Source: Meghimatium bilineatum (Eukaryota; Mollusca; Gastropoda; Stylommatophora; Philomycidae). From it: a DNA stretch of 64,000 nucleotides. The stretch is from contig CM067298.1 in assembly GCA_034231615.1 (NCBI GenBank), forward strand, positions 59,052,883-59,116,882, in the 5' to 3' direction. This document shows, piece after piece, positions 34,200 to 45,939 of the stretch. Made by a program: the position numbers and the translations under genes. The notes under the pieces are model-generated. The model ran no database searches. It was not told the DNA's origin and saw only the letters and a program-made list of their open reading frames with translations. The stretch's first letter is position 1; the number at the start of each line of letters is the position of its first letter.

Positions 34200-34545
34200 T
34201 AGTTAGTTAGTTATTCCGCTAGGGCCAAAGACGGCACATAGGGCGGATGTCATAGATTTCCATGTCTCTCGTTTCATTGCAATTTGCTTTAGATCTTCAT
34301 TGTTTCTGATACCGATGGTGAAACGTTCTCTTGTAATAGTTCTACGTAAAGTTTCTTTTGGTCTTCCTCGTTTTCTCTTTTCTTTTGATGACCACATCAA
34401 AGTTTGACAGGGGAGTCTTTCAGTATCCATTCTTAGTGCGTGTCTGATGTAATTCCAGCGACTCTTTCTAATATAGGTGGATACATATTCTTGTTTTGAT
34501 TCGTGTCTGACAACTGTTTTTGATTTACTTTGATTCATTCTTCGG
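34200..34545 (-). pseudogene. LINE-A C-terminal fragment
   Basis: A 111-codon minus-strand frame: RHESKQEYVSTYIRKSRWNY, IRHALRMDTERLP, GRPKETLRRTITRE, DLKQIAMKRETWKSMTSALC and AVFGPSGITN, then a stop. It is open across the whole tail domain, 5'-truncated. The 3' end has a TAAC-type repeat (34200-34216). Confidence 0.85.
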
Positions 34546-34769
34546 CGAAAACTCCCGGGAAGGTGAGGTCAAATGATTATATATACATATATAGACGATT
34601 GGGTTGTTAGACGTGTGTAGCTTTGAAGACTTCCACGCTCAGTGTGTAGGAGAGATTATAAAAGAGGAGAGTTGAAATTTCGTTGTGAGTACAAGTAATG
34701 ATTAAAGCAACTAATGGTCATCGTCGTGAAATGATTCAAGTTGGTTTTATTTTCGAGTGTTCCACGTCA

Positions 34770-34848
34770 AAGAGTCATGAAAAACTTGATTCTTGTTCAG
34801 GAACCAGCATCATTGCACAAGGGACATTCCCATAAGTGTTCTGCGTGC
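34770..34848 (+). repeat. D1 fragment
   Basis: TTGATTCTTGTTCAGGAACC, GGGACATTCCCATAAGTG and CTGCGTGC match the first 70 bp of D1. Confidence 0.5.
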
Positions 34849-34909
34849 TATTCCCACAATAATTTAAGAGTATATTAAACCAGTATTAGTTGTTAAGTTC
34901 ATATCTTTC

Positions 34910-35590
34910 CAAAGAGGACACACTATCACTCTTCTTTCCTGGCAGTCACTCGTACTTCTATTATTCTCTGTAGATGTAGGCCTAAATTGTTTATTATATC
35001 ATCCTCTTCATTGTTTTGTAGTGTATCCATGACAATCCTAATTAACCCAGCCTTGCCTCTTCTCATCGTTTGCCCACCCAAAAACAGATTTATTCGCCAA
35101 TTAATCAGCCCTTTCATTGTATCTGCTTCCCGCATGAAATGGGCAGTTGATCATTGTGGTGCTCTAGGAGTTTATGAGAAGAGTGATGCACTTCTTTCTT
35201 ATCATGCACTTTTTATCTTGCGAGCGTACTCTGAAAGTATGTTAGATTCACTGTTGGTGTCGCTGTTTGCGTCGGTAGCTAAGTGAGAACGGCTGTTACT
35301 GCATCTTTTTCCGTTATTATTCTCGATGTTGCTGTAGGATAGACAGCAGATTGCGATATCATTTTCCTAACGTTTTGGTTGGCGACAAAATCACATCCAC
35401 ACCTGTTTATGTCTCTTATTACTAAGCCATCTGTGTAAATAATTATATCGTGTAGTTTTGAATACTGCTTGATGAATTCTTGTATCGCTGCCTCTGTCTT
35501 AATTGCAGCGTAATCACGATACACAAGCTTTCTTGCTGTATCACATTTGTTAAAGATTTTCTTTCTTTGTTTACTTATACCCATTCAAAT
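34910..35590 (-). pseudogene. LINE-F RNase H domain, degraded
   Basis: Minus strand: KLHDIIIYTDGLVIRDINR (YTDG, the first RNase H acidic residue, at about 35423-35440), VRKMISQSAVYPTATSRIITEKDAVTAVLT (with the region of the second acidic residue), a frame break, then HAGSRYNERAD and a stop followed by LANKSVFGW (35095-35142). The order YTDG, E, HAGxxxNERAD is that of I-clade (Nimbus-like) LINEs. It lacks the RT domain and contains frameshifts. Confidence 0.8.
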
Positions 35591-37025
35591 CATCTTCCTG
35601 TTGAAACACCGGAACAATACATTAAAGGCAAGAGATAATATAGAGATAACATTCTAGACATTTTTATTTATAGTGTGAAAAAATATCAATATATCAAATG
35701 ATGGAGTCGACGTTTGGGAAGATGTACTTGTATATTTGCATGTACCAAATGCTGGTTAATCTGGAACGGTGAGCAGGTTGCAGAAATGCTAGTTCATGAG
35801 TCGGTGTGCCTAAACCAGAACTAAATGCAGATAACCAGAGGAGACTAGTAAATTAACACAGAGTGTGTATGGTAAGTCGCTACACTCTGAGGGATATCTA
35901 GAGGAGGAGATCCAAGCACTTATTGGACCGATGTTTCGATGCGAAGCGAGGGTGATCCGTCTATTAACTAACATTCGTTTTACTCTGGTTTAAGTACATA
36001 TGCAGAAAATAGACAAGATATTAGCTATCGACACTGACCTCTCATCAGCATTGGTAAGTTTGAGTCTGAGTCAACAGATTCATTGAAGGTTCTAAATGAC
36101 CACTGTGTGTAAGTGTGGAAGTAGGAGTGGTTATGTATGTTGTTCCGCTGGAGATAAAAGACATACTCCGGTAGTCTTGTGGGCACGTTACGGACGGCAT
36201 AGAACCATGGACAATAGAATTCTACAGAATAATAGAATGACAAGCCAATGTACAGGAAAATAATAATATTAATAAATACATTAACATGTAAAATACATTC
36301 GTGTAAATAAGACATCAAAGTAAAATGTACATGCTATTAGGGAATCTCAGCCGGCGCTACGGTGTGTGTGTGCACTGCTACTGGTATTGTCTTTGAGTGA
36401 AAGAGATAGGAAAACACCTGACTATATGCTGAATTGCAAAATTGATGGTCATAACTAAAACAAAACAAGCAAATAAACATTTTTAAATGTAGCGGATGAG
36501 ATGAAAGCTGCATAGATTGTCATCAACAACACCAACTGTTCAGGAAATGTGTAGAACAGACATGTGACAGTTTTCTCTTTAGTAATAAATTAGAGCAAGG
36601 ATTCCCAACTTGGGCCGAAAAGCCTACGAAAGTATTGCGGCATATTTTGGGAAAAACGAAGAAATTAAATGTACTAAAGGCACTTTCCAAAGTTATTTGG
36701 AAAAAAAATATAATATATTAATGTTTAGCAAAAGAACACCGCAGTCAGATATTCAAAAGTTAACTAACTGGGTGATTCTTCTTCTTTCTGTCACTTGAAA
36801 CATGTATATATCTGTAATTATGTCTCCTGAACAAAACTCACTGTCTTTTGTAGTCATACAATTATGTGATGATAATGACAATGTTGAAGTAGTCCATTTA
36901 GCTGTAAGCAGATAGTTTGTGACCCTAACCCTAACCTTTAACATTTATAACAACAGCACAGGTCCCACTCTGTTGAGAAATCGAGGCGAGACCCACCCTC
37001 GTATAATGTTTGTTATCTTAGAAGG
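35591..37025. other. No recognised feature
   Basis: Short ORFs only (36025-36318, 36610-36798). A CAAGGATTCCCAACTTGGG stretch near 36597 weakly resembles a hAT end, and 36911-36930 has CCCTAACCCTAACC. Nothing firm. Confidence 0.35.
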
Positions 37026-37382
37026 TGTCCATAAAATACGTCAACACTTTATTTTTAGACAACTCTGTTTCTGACCCCCCCCCCGGAAACTTGGAATAAC
37101 TTGTAATAAAACTAGAATCCCCACCCTGCTTAATTATGTAAAACTTCATTCCACACCCAAAATATTTTTAAGCAGAAAAGGGTATGAAGAAAAACAATAT
37201 AACTTTTTTCACATTTATACGTTTGTTTCACATTAACCCAACTTAATTGGTGAATAAAAAACGTTTTGTTGACGTCAACTTTTGTCAAGCTCTACTTCTC
37301 CATGTCAGCAACTGTCAAACCTTTTAAGACACCTCCTCCCCCCCCCCCGAATTATTGACGTGATTTATGGACAACCCCTTAA
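37026..37382 (+). repeat. M2 inverted-repeat element, full length
   Basis: Left end TGTCCATAAAATACGTCAAC; right end on the other strand TTGTCCATAAATCACGTCAA. A palindromic TTGACGTCAACTTTTGTCAA core and C-rich tracts lie inside. Related copies: 11478-11690, 42110-42362, 45560-45880, 62440-62735. It resembles a MITE of a DNA transposon; no TSD is clear. Confidence 0.7.
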
Positions 37383-38394
37383 AAACCTAGATGTGTAGGT
37401 GTGGCAATGGATGCATGCTTAATCTTCGAAGGGAGGAATTCCAGTGCGACAGTATTCCAGAATCATCACATCCTGCCAGGAGCGCATAATACACTTCTTA
37501 GACAAATATCTAATAATTCTTCTGTTATATTTATTGAATGATATGCGGTGATTGCTAATCTAACATTCCCCGACATCTAGAAATCTAGCACAAAAAACAA
37601 CAGTTATTTCACCTGGCCGGCATCTCTTCATCATTCAGGGGGATAATTTGATATGACAGAAATTGAGACAAGACGTGTATTGACAATGAGTTTTATTTTT
37701 TACAGGTGACAGCTTGTCAGCCTATCCTCCAACTCTTTTAAACGCCTCCTACACGTCTAGAGAGAAGACATCGGTTCTACTTTTGCACCCTGAACTAGAA
37801 GTTCAAGTGCACTGGCCAGCTAAATAGATAGGTCAAACTTAAAAGGAGGCCACAGGAAAATAAAGGCGTAGAACCACTGTTGTAAACCTTATAAATCAGG
37901 CGATGAGGCAATGAAGCTAATATGTTTCGAAGGAAATTGGTTGGGATGGAGTTGTAAGCGAGAATAAGCAGTCAAAATCCAAGTGCGACTGCCCATCATC
38001 TCCCACCTCTTTTTTCCATTAGCCGTAACGTAAAAAACGAGGAAGCGATATGAAATGCTATATGCATCAAGAGTTTCCCATTTATTTTCAGTTATTTGAA
38101 AGCAATGAAAGCATGAGGCCATAGTTTTCTAGCATGTCAGCTGATGGAAATGTTATGCGAGTAATCCTCTAGACGTGTTTCATAAAAAGCTGCGATTTTT
38201 TTACTGGTCCTTGTGGAGCATGCGTCCTAATAAAACTACTACCATCTATTTTTTTAATAACTGGCACAAAACGTAATGAATTAATTAGCTTTTTAATATG
38301 TTGTCTTTTTATGTGTCCAGTTTCTGAATAGTTTCTTATGACTGAACAGCCCAAAGAGGGAGTCGAGTCTATACACACATCTCTGGTGTGTATT
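37383..38394. other. No recognised feature
   Basis: Minus-strand ORFs of 77 and 82 codons (37889-38122, 38169-38417) carry no motif that I recognise. Confidence 0.35.
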
Positions 38395-38510
38395 TTATGT
38401 TGCCACAAGGGGAACAAAGAATAGCAACGATGTCACCTGGCATGTATGACCTGACATGCAAGAGGCGTCTAAGGAGACTTTGGAATGGAGTTGGATGCTC
38501 TATCTCATAT
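38395..38510 (-). repeat. R1, 3' part, left of the LINE-A insertion
   Basis: GGGGAACAAAGAATAGCAAC and a GGAATGGAGTTGGATG block, in minus-strand R1 order, up to CTATCTCATAT. The remainder of the same R1 resumes at about 40280. Confidence 0.7.
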
Positions 38511-40258
38511 TCGTTCATTCATTTTCTTTTGGCTCTGAAGTTAGCGCATAGGACATCGGTCATACCTCTCCAATTCTGTCTGTTCAAAGCTATTCTGTGC
38601 AGTTTTTGGATAGTATGGATATTGATTGTTTTACTTTCTCTAATTATTGTTCTTCTGAGTGTTTCTTTTGGTCTACCCCTGGCTATTTTGTCTGTAGGTA
38701 TCCATTCAAGAGATTTGTGGTGTATTCTGTTGATGTCTGAGCGTAGGACATGCCCGATGTTGAACCAACGGCGTTTTCTAATAATATCTGTGATGCAGTT
38801 TTGATGTGTCTCTTCTCTGATTTTATCATTCGATTTGAATTCACTCCAATGGGTGTTAGTTATCTTACGAAGACATTTGTTCTCGAAACTCAGTAATTTC
38901 TTTTCTGAAGATAAAGAACTTTTCCAGCTCTCACATCCATATAAACAGCACCGGAATAACGCAGGAATTAAATAAGCGTATTGTCGTGATTGTGCTGATT
39001 GACTTTGACTTCCAGATATTAGACAGTCTGTTAAAGGCATTTGAAGCTAATGCAATGCGAGTTGTAATTTCTGTTATGACATCACCGTCGAGTGTTAATT
39101 TGCTTCCTAAATAGGAAAATGTGTGTACTTTTTCATGTTGTTCTCCATTTCAACTAATTGCGTGATATGAACTAGTGAAGTCCATAATTTTCGTTGTTGA
39201 TGAATTGATTTGGAGACCTATTTGGTCTGTGATTAATGTCAATTTATCAGTTTTGTTTGTGCATCGTGATGGTTTTCACTCGATAGTGCAAGATCATCGG
39301 CAAAATCAAGGTCTTCTAATGTTGTTTTATTTATCCGTTTGATTCCTAAATTTACAGTGGATGTGCTTTTTCTTACATCCCAATTAATTGCGATATTGAA
39401 TAGCAATGGTGTCATTGGGCATCATTGTTTAACACTAGTAATCACAATGAACTATTTTGAATTGTCCTTTTCTGTTCACACAGTCTTTTGAGTTTGTATA
39501 GAATGATTTTATTACATTTATATACTTGTATTGAAATCTATATTTATTTTTTTATTGCCCAAAAGCGATGGTTCATGGATTCTGTCGAAGGCTTATTGTG
39601 AGATTGGATCTAAATTCTAAACATTATTCTATTATTGCTCTAAGAGTGAATATATGGTCGAGACAGGAGCGACCTGGTCTAAAGCATGTCTGCTCTTATC
39701 TACGTCTGTTGTCTAAGGATGTCTTTACTCTTGCAAGCATCATATTACAAAGAATTTGACCAGGTACGGATAGCAGTGTGATTCCCCTCAAGTTATGACA
39801 GTTTGTTAGGTCTCCTTTTTTTGGTAGTTTGATAATGATACCATTTTTCCATTGTTGGGGTGGGCATTCGTTTTTCCAAATCATATTTAAAATATCCAGT
39901 ATACAGGACAAGGTATTGTAATTTATTGCTTTAAACAATTCATTTGTGATGTCATCTTGACCTGCTGCTGTATTATTTTTATAATTCTTAATGGTGTGTT
40001 TTACCTCTTCAAGGGTGAAATTTTCTATCGAAGCTTCTAATGGTGGTTTTGTCTCCTTATTCTCTAGAATATGAGTAGATTGGGGGAGGGGGGAGTGGTC
40101 TGTTAAGAAGATCTTGGAAATGTTCGGCCCAACCTTTGCTTTTATTCTACGGTTGTTAAGACTTTGTCGTTTTTGTCTTTAATAGAGGCGTTTGGGATAA
40201 GTGGTTGATTGCACAGTTGTTTAGTTATGTAGTGGAGTATTTTGCTGTTGTTGTGTTC
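38511..40258 (-). pseudogene. LINE-A reverse transcriptase, most complete LINE here
   Basis: Minus strand, about 1.75 kb. In order: SKILHYITKQLCNQ (pre-RT), WAEHFQDLLNRPL, KNYKNNTAAGQDDITNEL (RT block 2), WKNGIIIKLPKKGDLTNCHN, LRGITLLSVPGQI (block 3), RPGRSCLDHIFTLRAIIE, then after stops LEDLDFADDLALSSE (catalytic FADD codons at 39293-39304), TFSYLGSKLTLDGD, YGCESW, RKRRWFNIGHVLRSD, GRPKETLRRTIIRE and ALCANFRAKRK. The last 173 codons are open. A TGAA-type tail lies at the left edge (38511-38525). It interrupts an R1 copy; ATCTCAT on each side (38502-38508 and 40259-40265) may be the TSD. Several stops and shifts make it inactive. Confidence 0.9.
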
Positions 40259-40279
40259 ATCTCATTTAATGGAAAAAAT

Positions 40280-40425
40280 AATCCAGAAGTCACTCTGAAA
40301 TCGGATGTATCAGGTTGAAAGGCGCAGATATCGTAGCAAAATTGTAAACTATGGTACAGCGCATTCCGTTCTCCGGACTATATCCTGCTAATCAATGAGT
40401 TTTTCAATAAACGCAGAAAAGAAGA
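40280..40425 (-). repeat. R1, 5' part, right of the LINE-A insertion
   Basis: GAAAGGCGCAGATATCGTAG, CGCATTCCGTTCTCCGGAC and a terminal AAGAAGAAGA, continuing the R1 broken at 38510. Confidence 0.8.
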
Positions 40426-40654
40426 AGATAAAAAAAAACAGTTTGGATGGCACGCGCTTAATTCAATGGAGTAGTCAGAGAAGTAGAACATCAGCTGTGT
40501 GATGTAAACAAGCCCGGTGAACATGATAGTAATAAGCAAAATATAAAAACAGCGGATCAAATTCTCACATTGTCTCTGTAATGATCATCTCTCTACCCAA
40601 CTACAGCAAAAATCAAATACAACTTATTGCAGCTAGTATCAAATTACACGTCTT

Positions 40655-40925
40655 TATTGCCCGTGTCTGAAAGGAGAACAAAGAATCTGGACACTTTTGA
40701 ATGCTATGCATGTCGCAAGAAGTAACTACGGAGGTTTTGGAGTAGAGGTGACTGTCCGTTCCCTTAGTATCAAAGTGAGTCAGAGGACCAAGCTGAGGAC
40801 TGATTTGTCATACCGAAACACGCAGATATCGCAGTCAAGCTGTAAATTATGACACCACGCATTCTGTTCTCTGGACTACATCTTGCTAAGCTGTACGTGT
40901 TTGAGAATGAACGTAGGAAAAAAAA
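40655..40925 (-). repeat. R1, near full length
   Basis: AACAAAGAATCTGGACAC at the left, a degenerate ATGCATGTCGCAAG block, CGCAGATATCGCAG, CTGTTCTCTGGACTACATC and GTTTGAGAATGAACG at the right. Confidence 0.75.
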
Positions 40926-41221
40926 GGTGGTCCTGTTACTTTGATTGAAGTGAGGAATTAATGACAATTTTACAGTTTATTTGTTTAGAATTCGATTGAT
41001 CCTGTTTCCTATGTGCAATTATTGTGAAGGGATTCTCCAGAACTTCCGTGAATGCCAAGAATATTGAAGACTCGCAGATATATGCAATACTATGCGAAAA
41101 ATCCCCCTCGTCCTCACCATATATATATATATCTTAAAGAAATCATGTCCCACTTTTGTGTATGTAGACATTCAATCAATCACAGGACAAAGACTGCACA
41201 CATATACAGAAATCACGCCTC

Positions 41222-41525
41222 ACTATTGTCTGTCTATCTATCTGTATGTCTGTATGTATGACTGCAGGCGGGCGGCAGGTCGGTCTGCCTGTCTGTCTAT
41301 ACGCTGTGGTACTTGTTTGCCTTGTGGCGTTAGTGGTAGAAGAGTTGTCTGGAGATGGCTTTCTTGTGTGCTATTTGTAAGCTTGTTCCTGTGGCTTCTG
41401 TGACTACTGTGGTCCATCTTTTACATGGTCTGCTTCTGGCTTTATAGCCGTGGCGTGATGTATATGTTTCATGATCATTTGTGGCATGCTGTATGTTGGT
41501 AGTCTGTGAAAACCACTCAATGAAT
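41222..41525 (-). pseudogene. LINE-E C-terminal fragment with CTGT/ACAG tail
   Basis: Nucleotide match to 32740-32990: CTATACGCTGTGG, GGCGTTAGTGGTAGAAGAGT, GGAGATGGCTTTCTTGTGTG and CCATCTTTTACATGGTCTGC. On the minus strand it encodes the degraded GRGRPRKRW-type end. A CTGT/CTAT tract with a GGCGG patch precedes it at 41222-41300. Confidence 0.8.
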
Positions 41526-41569
41526 TTAAATAAATAATATATAATGAATTTTAATATACCTGGGATGTG

Positions 41570-41690
41570 TTAGGCCCCAAAGGCGCAGATATGACAGCAA
41601 ATCTGTGAAATATGACACATCGCATTTCGTTCTCTGGACTTCATCCTGCTAAATTGTAGGAGTTTGGGAATAAACGCAGAAGAGAAATAT
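41570..41690 (-). repeat. R1, 5' half
   Basis: CCAAAGGCGCAGATATG, CATTTCGTTCTCTGGACTTC, CTGCTAAATTGTAGGAGTTT and a terminal CGCAGAAGAG. Confidence 0.75.
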
Positions 41691-42109
41691 GTAAAGATGA
41701 ATTTGATAGAGCACACTGAAACATGATTTTTGCCTGTGATGGAAATGTCAGTGCAAAGATCAATTATTAGATTAATAGTGAACAAATACAGCAATCGACA
41801 AGAAAATATAGCAATAAGGAAAGTAATAATACATCTAACCCGGTATCAATCTGAACATTCAACGACCAGGATGTTTACCCGCACCGACATTTATCAATGC
41901 ATAATTTGTGTGATAATGAAGAGCAAATGTCGCAAGGTTGTTAAAGGTAATGACAATCATGTAAGAAACATACTGATGACAAAGCTATCATTGAATAGAC
42001 GTGGTCATCACTGAGTAAAATATTACGTGGTCATCACTAAGTGAAATGTTCGCAAAGACCAGATCGTCAACGATATAAGACCTGCTGACTAATGGAACAA
42101 CATCCTTCT
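41691..42109. other. No recognised feature
   Basis: A 94-codon ORF (41730-42014) without recognised motif. A short duplication (CGTGGTCATCACT) occurs at about 42000-42040. Confidence 0.35.
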
Positions 42110-42362
42110 AAACGGACTCAAAAATCACTTTCCCACCTATACACATTTATTTTTGATCAGAAAAATACGAATAAACTACACAATTTGTTTCACAATTTTA
42201 GAAAAATGTTTGAAATTCAAACAATTGAATTGATCTATAGAAAAAGTATTGTTGACGTCAACTTTTGTTAAGTCCCCAGAAACTCTTGTTAACAGCTGTC
42301 GGACTGTTTCTGACTCACCTCCTCCCCTATCTCAAAGTGAAATTTATGACAGAGCCCCTATG
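42110..42362 (+). repeat. M2, right half
   Basis: AATACGAATAAACTACACAA, TTGTTGACGTCAACTTTTGT, a C-rich CCTCCTCCCC run and the right end TTTATGACAGAGCCCCT. Confidence 0.65.
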
Positions 42363-42514
42363 GCATTTAAAAAGGATAAAATGTGAACATGGGTGTCACA
42401 GCACCAACAAGTGACAACTGTAACAAACAACAAACTACAACTAATGCTTTTTTCTTTTCTTTGAAGAAAATTGTGTACATACACCTGGGCATATTTTGGT
42501 GTTGATTATAGCAT

Positions 42515-43190
42515 TTTGAAGACTAGTTAATTAGTCGTTGGATCATCATCACTGCAAACTGGACACGTCCATAGTTGCTCCGATCTCTCCCTGAGTGTAT
42601 CCGATATTACACTTCTGTTGACAGTGCCGGTCCTCTGCTGGATGACCATGATTCTTCTACGACCTCCAAAAAATACAATTTCTAGCACCACAGCATTTCA
42701 AACACTGTTCTTTAATCCTGGCCATCAAAAAGGAATGATTATCCACACGAGTTCAAAACGTTAGCTCGATCCATTGCCCTATCGCCGTGCTAGAATCGCT
42801 CATGACACCAGTTGATCTGTTCTTTCATTACCTCGAACACCACATGTCCCGGCACGAAAATAAATGTAACTACTTTCAACCTCGCATGTCTCAAGGTATA
42901 AATCTACTGTTTGTGAACGAGACCTACTTGTACCTTCCTAACCATATAATCACCCAAGATGTAGACTTGTGTTGCCTTCTGTGTGCCCCCTCCCCCATTC
43001 AAATGCCCTGGTCACCGCCATAATCTCCGTGTCATGCTACTCGTAGTCACAGCAAAGGCCCCACTTTCCTCCTTGATCGTTTTACACGCGGACTGAGCTG
43101 TGAAGGCCCATGCACTGTGATCATGTCTAACCACAAATCCATCAGTGTATATAATCAAACCTCCCCCCCCTCTTTGGCATCATCACTGAC
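42515..43190 (-). pseudogene. LINE-F RNase H domain
   Basis: Minus strand: YTDGFVVRHDHSAWAFTAQS (YTDG codons at about 43134-43149), CKTIKEESGAFAVTTSSM, a decayed middle, then VPGHV and, in the next frame, GVRGNERTDQLVS, ending in a Cys-pair region related to HLWTCPEC. Stops and frameshifts are present. The 3' end (42520-42545) starts TTAGTCGTTGGATCATC, as in the copy at 18426. Confidence 0.85.
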
Positions 43191-43504
43191 CAATGTCTAC
43201 ACTTGTTGCCCCACAACTCGTCATTTTGAAGAGTTCACTCATACTATTCAGTTAATAGTGAGAAGTCCATTTGTATATAATACTTTTATTGGTAAGAAAA
43301 CTCAATAATCATGCATAAATAAACACATATTAACAGTTACTCAACTTTATTGTTATAAATGTATGCAGAACAGATTATTTAAGTAGCGTTTATCCTTTGT
43401 ATTTTATACACAAAAATGAGGTGACTTTTTTGGGTTCTTCTCAAGACAATGTTGAGATTTTTGCTGGTTTGGTATGTTACATATTTCATTCATGTTCGTA
43501 AAAG

Positions 43505-43625
43505 ACGAGCCATACGCCGGTGGGTTGGTATGACTCTAAAGAAAAGCAAATAATAGCAACAATGTGGCCACGCATGCCATAAAAGCGTAAGAGGAGGCTA
43601 AAGAAATATGGGAGGAAGGGGGGGG
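43505..43625 (-). repeat. R1, 3' fragment
   Basis: AAGCAAATAATAGCAACAAT, GCATGCCATAAAAGCGTAAG and AGGAGGCTAAAGAAATATGG in minus-strand R1 order; strongly diverged. Confidence 0.5.
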
Positions 43626-44109
43626 GGGCGAGATTATCTGTTAGCTCAAAGCGACACAAAATACATATTAAAGTCAGATTTTTCCTGTCGAAAAATATTA
43701 ATATAAACTACATCAATCTAGTTTTATTATTATTATATTATCTTTTTTAAGTCAATATGTCAGTTGGTGTTGTGTTTGCTTCTTTAATAAAAACCATACT
43801 GTGGCCACAATGTAGGAAATGTAATTTAAATTTATTTAGATTTATTATTTCTTACCATATCCAATAATTATGTGTAGTTATTTATTAGCTTTTTAGTTTA
43901 AGTAACATACTTTAAAAAAATCTTATCCTTAGTGTTATCACTTAAATCGTGTCACATTGCTTTCGATTGCTTTCTATTATTGTCATATCTTACCCAAATA
44001 TTTTTGTATTTACACCTAACTCATTCCTAGAGATATTTATGAGTCCTTATTATTTTCTTATTGGAATTCAAAACAATGCATACTCACATTGTTTTAATGT
44101 GAAAGTAAT
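43626..44109. other. No recognised feature
   Basis: AT-rich, with a G-run at 43619-43629. Confidence 0.3.
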
Positions 44110-44615
44110 ACCAATTAATATACTACTACTGTAACTAATATAATACTATTCTAATTAATATGATAATGCAGTACACAAGCTACTACTGCTGTAACTAAAT
44201 TACCATACTGTAACTAAAAGACTACAAATGTTACCAAAATACTACTAATGCAATTAAAATGCTAATAGTGCAATAAAAATACTACAACTGTAACTAAATT
44301 ACTAATACTATAGCTAAAAGGTTACTAATGTAAGTAAAATACAACTATTGTAACTAAATTACTACTAATGCAAATAATATACTAATTCTGTAACGAAAGG
44401 ACTACTAATGTAACCAGAATACCACTAATGTAACTAAAATACTACTACTGTATCTAAATTACAACTACTGTAACTAAATGACTACTAATATAACTAAATT
44501 ATAACTACTTCAACTAATATGCTAATGCTGTAACTAAAATACTATTAATGTAATTAAATTACTACAACTGCATCTAAAATATTAGTACTATATCTAAAAT
44601 GCTACTAGTATTTAT
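44110..44615. repeat. About 20-bp minisatellite, highly diverged
   Basis: More than 20 imperfect units of the type AATACTACTAATGTAACTAA with G/C/T substitutions throughout, consistent with an old decaying array. Confidence 0.85.
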
Positions 44616-44699
44616 ACAACGATCTTTATAAATATTTTCAGTACCGAGCTATTAGAGAAGTTACCAAACTGACTTCGTTAATTTGCAGCAATGAAATTC

Positions 44700-44935
44700 G
44701 ACAATATCACTAGTAAAAGTAAAGTAAAGTAACCCATAGCATTTATTAATGCCGTAGGGGTATGAGATGTTAGCGATCTCACATTTCACAAGCTCTGCAA
44801 ATGAGGGCGGTAGCCATCTCTTCTCCCTCGCAGTCTTTACTTCCCGAATTAATCCGGTACCCATTTAAGGCTGGGTCGACCTGGGAGCCGTTGCGATCTG
44901 AAAACATTTCCACTGCGCTAACGTGGCTCCCAAAT
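44700..44935 (-). repeat. SINE-2, tRNA-derived
   Basis: Minus strand: head GTTAGCGCAGTGGAAATG (good A box TAGCGCAGTGG), B-box-like CCAGGTCGACCCAG about 40 bp on, then a body with GGGTACCGGATTAATTCGGG, AGATGGCTACCGCCCTCA and ATGCTATGGGTTACTTTAC, and a TTTAC-type tail (44717-44732). Complete-looking, single copy in this window. Confidence 0.75.
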
Positions 44936-45239
44936 CACTAGTATAAATATCCCTAGTACTCTTTTACCAATATTCTGTGAAACTGAGCAGTACAGCACAT
45001 TCAATGTGAACTAAACTAGTAATACATAACTATATACTTTCTTGACTGGTTGGACCAATTTTCTTTGGTAATAAATCACGTAGTCTGATCTAACACGTCG
45101 TAGAGTTCTCGGTGCTGTTAATATCTGTTTACTGATTGGATATTTTATTAATATATTTGCTGTCTTTATTATTTAAAACTGTACTGATTGGATACAATAA
45201 GATTTATGAAGTCAGAGAAACGTGATTATACATAATATG

Positions 45240-45318
45240 ACAAATATATAGATGGAGAGATAAGAAAACAAACAAAGAGGTTTTGACAACACTGAGTAGA
45301 AAAAGGAAACTATAAAAA
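45240..45318 (+). pseudogene. LINE-G small fragment
   Basis: WRDKKTNKEVLTTLSRKRKL reads through, equivalent to the WKEKKINKEVLTTLN segment at 16405-16460. Confidence 0.65.
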
Positions 45319-45559
45319 AAAAATTTCTTCGGTTGAGGGAGTAGGTGTAATACTCGTCTCTACTATGGATAACTTCTATTGTCAAAATAAGATATATTCA
45401 TGGACTCCTGCCACTTCATATTTGTCATGCTCTTGCTTTAAACACCCCTCCCCCCAACCCCAACACTAATAATTGAGCAATGGGGACAAGAATTAAAACG
45501 TGTTATGTTAGAGGCTTACAAAAATTGCGTGAAACATTTTTTTATCAAATTTAGATTCC

Positions 45560-45880
45560 CATCACTTACCATTGTCAACAGCTATTAGGAATACAGGGAC
45601 CCATCTGCTTAATTATTTCATAAAATTAACTCCAAGAAAAAAATAATTAAAAAATTAAATTATTTTTTAGCACAAATTACGAATAAACTACACGATTTGT
45701 TGTACATTTTAAGAAAACTGTTTAAAATTAAAACAAATTTAATTGGTGTAGAAAAATAACATTATTGCTGACGTAAACTTTTGTCAACGTCCTTTTTGTC
45801 AACAAGGGCCAAACCTTTTCAGACACCCCTCTCCCCAATTTCTGTCGTAATTTATTGATAGCCGCTTATGGATGGCGCAA
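45560..45880 (+). repeat. M2 copy
   Basis: AATACAGGGACCCATCTGC, TTACGAATAAACTACACGA, CTGACGTAAACTTTTGTCAA and the right end GTCGTAATTTATTGATAGCC. Confidence 0.6.
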
Positions 45881-45939
45881 GTTCAAAAGACAATTAGGAG
45901 GTAACCACAGTTTCGAACTTATCCACATGAGAAGAAAAG

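Noticed and set aside
36597..36640. hAT transposon end
   Set aside because: The similarity to known hAT ends is weak and no inverted partner was found.
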